Of a stretch of 5,683 nucleotides of DNA, positions 1 to 5,180 are shown piece after piece. The notes under the pieces are model-generated. The model worked only from the letters and a program-made list of their open reading frames with translations. It was not told where the DNA came from and did not search any database. Where the stretch lies: assembly GCA_003451355.1 (NCBI GenBank), contig DMDX01000056.1, forward strand, positions 7,066 to 12,748, written 5' to 3'. Every line of letters starts with the position of its first letter. Position 1 is the first letter of the stretch. The position numbers and the translations under genes are program-made. Origin of the DNA: Cryomorphaceae bacterium (lineage in GTDB: Bacteria; Bacteroidota; Bacteroidia; Flavobacteriales; Schleiferiaceae).

Positions 1-216
1 CTCGAAAAAAATGGTGCTACCGTACAAGAGGGAAGCACTGCTGACTTTTTGACTCCCATTGAAGACCTCATTGCCTTTGTGAGCCGATACTTTACGCTGA
101 AAAAAGGGGACGTACTCTTCACCGGAACTCCCGCGGGGGTCGGCCCCGTCACCCCAGGAGATCGCCTAGAAGGCTTTTTAAATGGTGAATCGAGGCTGCG
201 AGTGAGCATTCGCTAG
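1..216 (+). CDS. FAH-family hydrolase/isomerase, C-terminal part (5' end outside window)
   Basis: Reading frame 1 is open from the window edge to TAG at 214-216 and gives the last 71 residues of a fumarylacetoacetate hydrolase family protein. Visible family signatures are GSTADFLTPI (residues 11-20 of the fragment), FTLKKGDVLFTGTPAGVGPV (31-50) and the following PGD. The block LKxGDVxxTGTPxGVGP is the hallmark C-terminal segment of FAHD1/YcgM-like enzymes. It lies in the mixed beta-roll core that shapes the active site. Members cleave or isomerise acylpyruvates and related 2-oxo acids, or decarboxylate oxaloacetate, in the cytosol using a divalent metal. The metal ligands lie upstream of the window, so substrate cannot be judged. 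The family assignment is firm; the exact activity is open. The protein ends soon after the motif, as in the short (about 200-220 residue) single-domain members. No intrinsic terminator follows it. Confidence 0.9.
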   Translation, partial: LEKNGATVQEGSTADFLTPIEDLIAFVSRYFTLKKGDVLFTGTPAGVGPVTPGDRLEGFLNGESRLRVSIR

Positions 217-239
217 GCCGTAGCGTCCGCGACTTCTCG

Positions 240-247
240 TATATTTG
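240..247 (+). promoter_or_regulatory. Possible Bacteroidota -7 promoter element (TATATTTG)
   Basis: TATATTTG matches the Bacteroidota housekeeping sigma -7 consensus TAnnTTTG at every fixed base and lies 40 bp before the start codon of the large surface-protein gene. No TTTG-like -33 element is present about 19-21 bp further upstream, where the sequence reads through the FAH stop codon and a GC-rich stretch. The match is therefore half a promoter. Its position in the only intergenic gap ahead of the gene supports it. Confidence 0.4.
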
Positions 248-249
248 AG

Positions 250-276
250 GTTCTAGGTTTATACCTAACCGAGAAC
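250..276 (+). other. Small bulged inverted repeat in the leader of the surface-protein gene
   Basis: GTTCT (250-254) is complementary to AGAAC (272-276), and directly inside it AGGT (255-258) is complementary to ACCT (263-266) around a TTAT loop. Together they give a nine-pair stem with a five-base bulge (AACCG, 267-271) on the 3' side. An alternative pairing uses TAGGT/ACCTA (254-258 with 263-267). The element sits just downstream of the possible -7 site, so it would be at the very 5' end of the transcript. There is no T-tract after it, so it is not an intrinsic terminator. It could be a leader hairpin, an operator or chance. Confidence 0.3.
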
Positions 277-287
277 GAACGCCTGCT

Positions 288-359
288 ATGACGCACCTAC
301 TACGCCGCCTTGGGCTTGCTGCTATCGCCCTTGCTTCGCTGAATATCAGCGTAAAAGCG
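288..359 (+). other. Sec signal peptide of the surface protein (residues 1-24)
   Basis: The first 24 residues have a short n-region with two arginines (LLRR), a hydrophobic core (LGLAAIALASLNI, residues 8-20) and a cleavage-type end VKA before Gln25. Ala at -1 and Val at -3 satisfy the signal peptidase I rule, and a Q directly after the cut is common in Bacteroidota exported proteins. No lipobox cysteine is present, so it is not a lipoprotein. The T9SS requires a Sec signal, which agrees with the C-terminal sorting domain. Confidence 0.88.
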
Positions 360-3300
360 CAAGTCACCACCGTATTTTATGAGGACTTCGACAGTCCTCC
401 ACTCAACGTGTCCACCAGCCACACGCAACCAGGTGTCATCCAGTATTGGAACGATACCAACGCATTGAGCGTGAGCGGAACAAAGAGTTACCACGCCAAT
501 GTCCTTCCTCAGGATACCATTTTCTTCCAAACTCAAGCATTTTCGACGGTGGGCAACTCGTTTGTGCGCCTTTCGTTTGACCACATCGGTAAAATTCACT
601 TTGGTCAGCGTGGCTACATCCGAGTTTCAACCAATAACGGGGCCACATGGACCACACTCAACGCGAGCCACTACCGTGGAGCAAGTGTGAGCTTTGGCAC
701 CCTTGGATACATCAATGAGGTGATGTATGCCAACTCTGCAGACCCCAACTACTGGGGGGGCGCCACCACCATTGGGCAAGGCGTTGCGCCTACCAACAAC
801 TGGTGGGTCAACGAAGTCTTCGACATTTCAAGCATTGCAGGTAGCGGACCAAGCGGGACCGGTACCGGATTTAGCCAAGTACTCGTGAAGTTTGCGCTTC
901 AGTACCGGGTTCCGAGCGGCGGAGCCACTACAGCTGGATGGTTTGTCGACAACCTCAAAGTTGAGGCAGCTCCCTGCGAACTTATTCCACCCAAAATTAA
1001 ATGGAACCTCAATCCGCGCCGCGAACCCATCGGCGCGCGTTACCAGGCGACCGAACAAGTGCGCTTGCGCGCTACCGACAAAGTCCTTCCTAAATCAGGT
1101 ATTGATTCGGTGGTACTTCACTACCAAATGAACGGCGGAACCTGGAACATGGTCAACATGACCGCCGTCAATACGTCTTCATGCCCCGACTCCTCAGAGT
1201 ACTTCTACGACTTCACGAACCTCGTCGTGGGCGACACGATCAACTGGTGGGTTGAGGCCTTTGACTGTGCGTGCGACGAAAACTCGGTGCGCTCGCCGTC
1301 TACGGCAGCGGCCATTTCATTCAACACTTTTTGGCGCGACCCTTTGCCCCCCGCTGTATGTGGCCCTTCGCTACCGAATAGCTTTCCCTTTGTAGCCACG
1401 ACTTTTCCGTACATCGAAGACTTTGAGGCATTCTACTGGATGGCCGGTACTGGGGCTGGTAGTAGCGGAACAACCCACCGCGGGGTATTCCCACTAGGCA
1501 ATCCCCCAGCCGGACGCAACTACGAAGTTTCGCCGAACCCGCTTTCATCAGGATTCGCATGGTCTGTTCGGACGGGCCAAACCGGAACCTTTGGTACGGG
1601 CCCCGTCGGTGATCACACCACAGGCAGTGGCAAGTACCTGTACACCGAAGCCTCACAAGGCAGCCCCGGCAACACCACTTTATTCATCACCCCGTGCTTA
1701 AAGCTGGACAACCTCTCCCATGCCGCAGCTGAATTCTACTACCACAAGTTTGGCGCACACATGGGCAACCTTCGCGTGGATATCGACACTGGTGCTGGAT
1801 TCCTTAACAACTTAGGTGTTATTGGAGTAAACCTCATCACGGGTGCTACACACCGTGGCATCGCTGACCCATGGGATAAGGCGTTCATCAACCTTGACCC
1901 CTACCTCGGCAAGTACGTTCGTATGCGATTTGTGGGCTCGAAAAATAATTCCTCGGCCAATGGCCGCGGAGATATGGCCATCGACGACATCAAAATCTTC
2001 CAACCCTTTACACGGGACGTGAATTTGATTGAATCCTTCAAGCCGCAAAACGGATTCTGCACCTACACCAACCAAGAGGATGTCAAGGTCTTTTTCCGTA
2101 CTGAGGGTTCTCAAACGCTTACCCAAATTCCGCTAGCATTCTCAGTGAAAAACTTGGCAACAGGCGCAACGACCATCCTTCGCGATACGGTCGTAGGAAG
2201 TTTCGGAATGGGTGATACGATGACCTACACGTTGACGCCAAAGGCCAACCTTAGTGCATTCACCAATTTTGAAATCTACATCTGGTCTGAACTAAACGGT
2301 GACGGGCAGAGCAGCAACGACAGCATTGGTCCAATTGCCATCGAGCATATTCAACCAATCAGCACCTTCCCCTACTTCCTAAACTTCGATGGTCCAGGTT
2401 GGACTCCGGGCAACGGAACCACCGCGAACCCAGGAACGTTTGCACCATCGGGTTGGTTTGCGCTTCCAGCGTCAAACAGCGGTAATTATGCATTCATGGT
2501 AGGTAAGGATTTAACACCGACAAGGGCTACGGGCCCACGTTGGTCTAAAGATCGCAAGGGCAACTACCTCTATGCTGAAGGCAACTTCGGAGCCAACAGC
2601 CCCTTTGCACTCTTTCAGCAAGAGGGATGTGTTGACTTGAGTGGCATGACCAACCCCGTTATGTCGTTCTGGTACTACATGTACGGCGCAGACATCGCCT
2701 CCTTGGGAATTCAGGTAGTACCATCGGGCAGTAACACATGGACGACTATTCCTGCATCTATTATCACGAGCCAGCAGCAAACCTCTGAAACTGGCAATTG
2801 GGCGTACAAGCTTATCGATCTGTCGGCATACGCCGGTCAAACAATTAAAATGCGCCTTGTTGCCGGTAAGTCCGGAGCCGGACAAGCCGCGGATATCGCA
2901 ATCGATGACCTGCTGATCTATGAACACCCCAACAACGATGTAGGTGTTACCGCGATTACATCTCCACCGAACACCGTATTCTTGGCCACCCCACAAAACC
3001 TAGTGCTCAAGGTCCGCAACTACGGCAAGCAGACAAAATCAAATGTTCCGGTAACTGTAGTGGTCAAGGACCTCTGTACGGCATCGAACACCAATACCTA
3101 TACGTATACGGTGCCGAGCATTGCAGCAGGTGCTGAGGCGACGCTCACGGTGACTACGCCAGTAGTCTACTGGGAAGGCGACCTTGAAATCAAAGCCTAC
3201 ACTACCCTGGCCGGCGATGCCTTTTCACGCAACGATACAGCCTCACGCATCACCGCGGGTAATACCTCAGTAGGTATTCCGTTTGGACCAGTTACGTTTG

Positions 3301-5069
3301 ACAACTGCGTCGGCAACGAACATTCCTTCTTTGTTCAAGGCGGAACCGGAACCCTCCAAATGTGGGAGATGGGGCAACCAGGCAAGGGCTTTACCGCTGC
3401 TTCAGGCAGCAACGTTTGGATGACTGGCCTCACCCAGAACTACCAAGGTGTGGGTAGCGAGTACCTCCGCATGCCTCCATTGACCAACTTTGACACCATC
3501 ATGGGTGCCGAAATTCGATTCAAGCACCGCTTTGCCTTTGGTGGTGCCGACGGTGCGAACATTGAGTTCTTGAACAACGGAACCTGGAACGTACTGGGCA
3601 ATGCCACCGCAACCATTGGCCAAAACTGGTACGGATCGAGCTACGGTTCATCGGGAATAGCAGCTTTGAACAACCAACCTGGATGGAAGGGCAGCACGGG
3701 AGGTAACTGGATCACTTCTACCCTTCCGCTCGCAATGTGGAACTTCAACAGCAACCCGTTGAACCTTCGCTTCCGATTGGGTACCGCGGTCGGCGCGGCG
3801 AATGCCGGTTGGGCGATTGATGATGTGGAAATCTATGTTCCACCCCAAAACTCAATGGCCCCAATCGACATCGATACCAAAGAGTACTTGATCGTTCCCG
3901 ACGACACCTCGACGCTCACGGTATACCTTGAAAATACCGGAGCCAAGCCCGTAGACACCCTACAGGTGCGCTACCGCGTCAACAACGGCGCATGGACCGC
4001 GTACGAGACTGTCGTCTACAATCCACCGATGCCGCGCGGAGGACGCCGTTGGTTCGAATTCAACCAGGGTTGGCTGAATACCGGAGCCGGCTCCTACAGC
4101 ATTTGTGTCGAGACGCACCGTCCGAACGACAAGCAAGATAACTTGACCGCCGACGACCAGTTCTGCAAGACATTCATCGTGTCCGACAAGATCGCAATCG
4201 ATGCCACGGGGTACTGCAACGACTTTGAGGATCCGAACAAGGCGCCATGGCTGCCCCTGCATTCGACGATCAAGACCGCTGCGCACGACTGGGAATTCGG
4301 AACACCTGGCCAGAGCATCATTAGCAGCGCAGCCAGCGGAACCAAAGCATGGATGACCAAGCTTACGGGCAACTACAGTCCGATGGGCCGCAGCTCACTG
4401 CACACCCCCTTCTTTGTACTCGACAGCAATGTGACCTACACCATGAAGTTTGACCACAACATGTTCTCTGAGCAGTACCACGACGGTGGCAGCATCGACT
4501 GGTCCTACAACGGAGGCATCAACTGGTACACCTTGGGCAACGTCTTCCCGTCGGGCAAATGGTACAACACGGTGCACGTGACCTCTCTGGATAACGTTCG
4601 TCCGGGATGGTCGGGCACCACCAACGGTTGGGCCAACTCGAGCATTAACTTCACAGCAGAGAATCAAGGTACCTTGATCTTCCGATTCCGCTTCGGAACC
4701 GACTTCACCCTCGTCAACGAAGGTTGGGCGGTCGACAACTTCTGTTTGGAACAGGCTCCACTCGGTTCGACGATTGACATCATCGGAATCGGCACACCTG
4801 AAGCGACCCTCACCGACGCATTCTTGAGCGGAATCAGCCCCAACCCTTCACAGGGCGGACCCGTTGGAATGGACTTCCAGTCCAACGAAGGCGGAAGCGT
4901 TCGGTTGACGGTGTACAACATGCTCGGTCAGCCCGTACTTGCCCAAGACTTTGACCACCAAGGTGGCCTCGTACGCCTTGAGTGGGAAACCGCTCAGCTC
5001 GCCTCCGGCATGTACAATGCCGTAGTCGAGTGGCAAGGACAGAGCTACACCCGCCGCTTTGTCCGCTAG
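288..5069 (+). CDS. Giant T9SS-secreted multi-module surface protein (five jelly-roll modules, Ig/CARDB-like spacers, C-terminal sorting domain)
   Basis: This 1593-residue protein is predicted to cross the inner membrane by Sec and the outer membrane by the type IX system, ending on the surface or in the medium. The order is: signal peptide (1-24); jelly roll 1 (about 29-226); Ig/FN3-like spacer (229-345); jelly roll 2 (371-572); CARDB-like spacer (577-687); jelly roll 3 (693-879); CARDB-like (883-990); jelly roll 4 (998-1185); CARDB-like (1193-1299); jelly roll 5 (1308-1490); T9SS sorting domain (1512-1593). Each jelly roll opens with an aromatic-rich strand such as FPYIEDFE and closes with an Asp-containing strand such as GWAIDDVEIY, the pattern of MAM-like domains in Bacteroidota exoproteins. 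I see no protease, glycosidase or other enzyme motif, so adhesion, glycan binding or a structural role is inferred. The ATG at 288 is chosen because a classic signal peptide follows immediately; no Shine-Dalgarno is apparent. The gene is followed by a strong terminator. The overall class is secure; the ligand is unknown. Confidence 0.92.
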   Translation: MTHLLRRLGLAAIALASLNISVKAQVTTVFYEDFDSPPLNVSTSHTQPGVIQYWNDTNALSVSGTKSYHANVLPQDTIFFQTQAFSTVGNSFVRLSFDHIGKIHFGQRGYIRVSTNNGATWTTLNASHYRGASVSFGTLGYINEVMYANSADPNYWGGATTIGQGVAPTNNWWVNEVFDISSIAGSGPSGTGTGFSQVLVKFALQYRVPSGGATTAGWFVDNLKVEAAPCELIPPKIKWNLNPRREPIGARYQATEQVRLRATDKVLPKSGIDSVVLHYQMNGGTWNMVNMTAVNTSSCPDSSEYFYDFTNLVVGDTINWWVEAFDCACDENSVRSPSTAAAISFNTFWRDPLPPAVCGPSLPNSFPFVATTFPYIEDFEAFYWMAGTGAGSSGTTHRGVFPLGNPPAGRNYEVSPNPLSSGFAWSVRTGQTGTFGTGPVGDHTTGSGKYLYTEASQGSPGNTTLFITPCLKLDNLSHAAAEFYYHKFGAHMGNLRVDIDTGAGFLNNLGVIGVNLITGATHRGIADPWDKAFINLDPYLGKYVRMRFVGSKNNSSANGRGDMAIDDIKIFQPFTRDVNLIESFKPQNGFCTYTNQEDVKVFFRTEGSQTLTQIPLAFSVKNLATGATTILRDTVVGSFGMGDTMTYTLTPKANLSAFTNFEIYIWSELNGDGQSSNDSIGPIAIEHIQPISTFPYFLNFDGPGWTPGNGTTANPGTFAPSGWFALPASNSGNYAFMVGKDLTPTRATGPRWSKDRKGNYLYAEGNFGANSPFALFQQEGCVDLSGMTNPVMSFWYYMYGADIASLGIQVVPSGSNTWTTIPASIITSQQQTSETGNWAYKLIDLSAYAGQTIKMRLVAGKSGAGQAADIAIDDLLIYEHPNNDVGVTAITSPPNTVFLATPQNLVLKVRNYGKQTKSNVPVTVVVKDLCTASNTNTYTYTVPSIAAGAEATLTVTTPVVYWEGDLEIKAYTTLAGDAFSRNDTASRITAGNTSVGIPFGPVTFDNCVGNEHSFFVQGGTGTLQMWEMGQPGKGFTAASGSNVWMTGLTQNYQGVGSEYLRMPPLTNFDTIMGAEIRFKHRFAFGGADGANIEFLNNGTWNVLGNATATIGQNWYGSSYGSSGIAALNNQPGWKGSTGGNWITSTLPLAMWNFNSNPLNLRFRLGTAVGAANAGWAIDDVEIYVPPQNSMAPIDIDTKEYLIVPDDTSTLTVYLENTGAKPVDTLQVRYRVNNGAWTAYETVVYNPPMPRGGRRWFEFNQGWLNTGAGSYSICVETHRPNDKQDNLTADDQFCKTFIVSDKIAIDATGYCNDFEDPNKAPWLPLHSTIKTAAHDWEFGTPGQSIISSAASGTKAWMTKLTGNYSPMGRSSLHTPFFVLDSNVTYTMKFDHNMFSEQYHDGGSIDWSYNGGINWYTLGNVFPSGKWYNTVHVTSLDNVRPGWSGTTNGWANSSINFTAENQGTLIFRFRFGTDFTLVNEGWAVDNFCLEQAPLGSTIDIIGIGTPEATLTDAFLSGISPNPSQGGPVGMDFQSNEGGSVRLTVYNMLGQPVLAQDFDHQGGLVRLEWETAQLASGMYNAVVEWQGQSYTRRFVR
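372..965 (+). repeat. Jelly-roll module 1 (subtype B), residues 29-226
   Basis: The module opens with VFYEDFDSPP and closes with AGWFVDNLKVE. Internal marks are the pair LSFDH (95-99) and RVSTNNGATWTTL (112-124), the usual beta-hairpin of these domains where a solvent-exposed Trp follows an NNG turn. The terminal G-W-x-V-D-N strand groups it with modules 4 and 5. It contains no cysteine. At about 198 residues it is among the longer copies, because of a Gly/Ser/Thr-rich insertion near residues 184-195. The jelly-roll fold is inferred from pattern, not from a profile search. Confidence 0.7.
972..1322 (+). other. Ig/FN3-like beta-sandwich spacer, residues 229-345
   Basis: This spacer begins with PPKIKWNLNP and contains a strand-turn pattern typical of extracellular bacterial Ig-like domains: SGIDSVVLHYQMNGGTW (270-286), then YDFTNL, then GDTINWWVEAFD (315-326). 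It differs from the three later spacers, which are CARDB-like. It is also the most cysteine-rich part of the protein, with Cys230, Cys299, Cys327 and Cys329, which could form internal disulfides after export. Assignment to a specific Ig or FN3 family needs a profile search. Confidence 0.55.
1398..2003 (+). repeat. Jelly-roll module 2 (subtype A, MAM-like), residues 371-572
   Basis: The module starts with TTFPYIEDFE, the canonical opening of MAM-like domains in T9SS exoproteins, and ends with GDMAIDDIKIF. Subtype A marks are GKYLYTEAS (448-456), PCLKLDNL (469-476), FYYHKFGA (483-490) and INLDPYLGKYVRMRFV (534-549). These line up closely with module 3. Cys470 occupies the position where many such domains have Cys in an SPC-D/N-L motif. 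Cys358, 13 residues before the module, is a possible disulfide partner (inference). Confidence 0.75.
2016..2348 (+). other. CARDB-like spacer 1, residues 577-687
   Basis: A beta-sandwich spacer beginning DVNLIESFKPQNG, with the sequence flow of CARDB-type domains: an early strand after a proline, a central polar strand (PLAFSVKNLATG, 615-626), a DTMTYTLTP strand and a final acidic turn NGDGQSSND (670-678) before the last strand. The same closing ND turn recurs in the next two spacers. CARDB domains are non-catalytic and commonly act as spacers in bacterial surface proteins. Confidence 0.6.
2364..2924 (+). repeat. Jelly-roll module 3 (subtype A, MAM-like), residues 693-879
   Basis: It opens with TFPYFLNFDG and closes with ADIAIDDLLIY. 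It aligns with module 2 at GNYLYAEGN (758-766), GCVDLSGM (780-787), FWYYMYGA (794-801) and IDLSAYAGQTIKMRLV (843-858). VDLSGMTNPVMSFWYYMYGA is the most typical MAM-like block in the window and anchors the fold assignment for the whole set. Cys781 matches Cys470 of module 2 but has no obvious partner inside the module. Confidence 0.8.
2934..3257 (+). other. CARDB-like spacer 2, residues 883-990
   Basis: NDVGVTAITSPPN followed by PQNLVLKVRNYGKQTKSNV (residues 902-920) is the standard CARDB opening, where a strand ending in x-V-x-N-x-G precedes a polar stretch. It continues with PVTVVVKD and ends with the acidic turn AGDAFSRND (975-983), homologous in position to NGDGQSSND of the previous spacer. 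It is the clearest CARDB match of the three. One cysteine (930). Confidence 0.72.
3279..3842 (+). repeat. Jelly-roll module 4 (subtype B), residues 998-1185
   Basis: Opens with PFGPVTFDNC and ends with AGWAIDDVEIYVPP. Together with module 5 it has the block W-M-T-x-L-T-x-N-Y (1044-1052), the strand LNNGTWNVLGN (1095-1105), the turn PGWKGSTGG (1131-1139) and LRFRLGT (1160-1166). These blocks are absent from modules 2 and 3. The shared order and spacing indicate that modules 4 and 5 arose from a common ancestral unit. Confidence 0.75.
3864..4184 (+). other. CARDB-like spacer 3, residues 1193-1299
   Basis: Starts with IDIDTKEYLIVPD and continues with TSTLTVYLENTGAKPVDTL (1207-1225), the x-x-N-x-G strand characteristic of CARDB, then VRYRVNNGAWTAYE. 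It ends with an acidic segment NDKQDNLTADD (1280-1290). Unlike the first two CARDB-like spacers it carries two cysteines (1273 and 1293) flanking the acidic turn, on what should be neighbouring strands, so a disulfide is plausible. Confidence 0.62.
4209..4757 (+). repeat. Jelly-roll module 5 (subtype B), residues 1308-1490
   Basis: Opens with GYCNDFEDP and ends with EGWAVDNFCLEQAP. It aligns with module 4 at WMTKLTGNY (1355-1363), INWYTLGNV (1411-1419), PGWSGTTNG (1439-1447) and FRFRFGT (1465-1471). Cys1310 lies in the first strand and Cys1486 in the last. In jelly rolls these strands usually lie side by side, so a closing disulfide is likely (inference). It directly precedes the sorting domain through a short linker. 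Confidence 0.77.
4821..5066 (+). other. T9SS C-terminal sorting domain (type A), residues 1512-1593
   Basis: The last 82 residues carry the expected order of type A sorting motifs: ISPNPSQGG (1516-1524, the PNP box), SVRLTVYNMLGQPVL (1537-1551, the V-x-N/D-x-x-G-x-x-V box), LASGMYNAVV (1571-1580, the L-x-x-G-x-Y box) and a basic end YTRRFVR. These domains direct passage through the outer-membrane T9SS translocon and are usually removed by the PorU sortase, which can attach the mature protein to lipopolysaccharide. The cut would be expected in the linker near residues 1495-1512. Confidence 0.93.
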
Positions 5070-5098
5070 AGTCTAGCGCCTACGGGCAGACTTGAGCC

Positions 5099-5134
5099 AA
5101 AAAGGCAGTGTTTCGATTGAAATGCTGCCTTTTT
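5099..5134 (+). terminator. Strong intrinsic terminator, probably bidirectional
   Basis: AAAAAGGCAG (5099-5108) is a perfect inverse complement of CTGCCTTTTT (5125-5134). The pairing continues inward through two G-U pairs and then TTTC/GAAA, giving a 16-pair stem closed by a GATT tetraloop. The 3' arm ends in a T-run and more Ts follow at 5139-5142. The 5' arm begins with an A-run that would serve as the T-tract on the other strand. It lies 29 bp after the surface-protein stop codon and isolates that gene from clpB. Confidence 0.9.
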
Positions 5135-5149
5135 GTCGTTTTAACCCCT

Positions 5150-5175
5150 TGGGCACGTGGATTGAGCCCATTGAG
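5150..5175 (+). promoter_or_regulatory. Overlapping inverted and direct repeats just upstream of clpB
   Basis: TGGGC (5150-5154) is mirrored by GCCCA (5166-5170), and ATTGAG occurs twice (5161-5166 and 5170-5175), all within the 46 bp between the terminator and the clpB start. I see no clear TAnnTTTG -7 element, no CIRCE (TTAGCACTC) and no good Shine-Dalgarno here. The repeats are short, so an operator or promoter role is only possible. The clpB promoter must lie in this gap or overlap the terminator if the terminator is efficient. Confidence 0.25.
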
Positions 5176-5180
5176 AACGT

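Noticed and set aside
271..277. GAGAACG shared by the leaders of the surface-protein gene and clpB (also at 5173-5179)
   Set aside because: A seven-base match in two short leaders, at different distances from the start codons, is not enough to claim a shared regulatory or ribosome-binding signal.
1015..1040. GC-rich dyad around CGCGCCGCG and GGCGCGCG that could be read as a hairpin
   Set aside because: It lies inside coding sequence of the large gene with no T-tract and no regulatory context; short GC-rich runs make such pairings by chance.
2511..2996. 161-codon open frame on the - strand, the longest of several antisense frames inside the large gene
   Set aside because: It lies wholly within a well-supported + strand gene, its translation shows no recognisable domain or signal peptide, and GC-rich codon usage readily produces such antisense openings.
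3099..3108. Perfect 10-base palindrome TATACGTATA
   Set aside because: It encodes Thr-Tyr-Thr-Tyr repeats within CARDB-like spacer 2 and is explained by the coding sequence; no matching partner site was seen elsewhere.
288..5069. Possibility that the five modules form a recent DNA-level tandem repeat
   Set aside because: The modules are similar only at protein-motif level. By eye I found no long near-identical DNA stretches between them, so recent tandem duplication or slippage is not supported.
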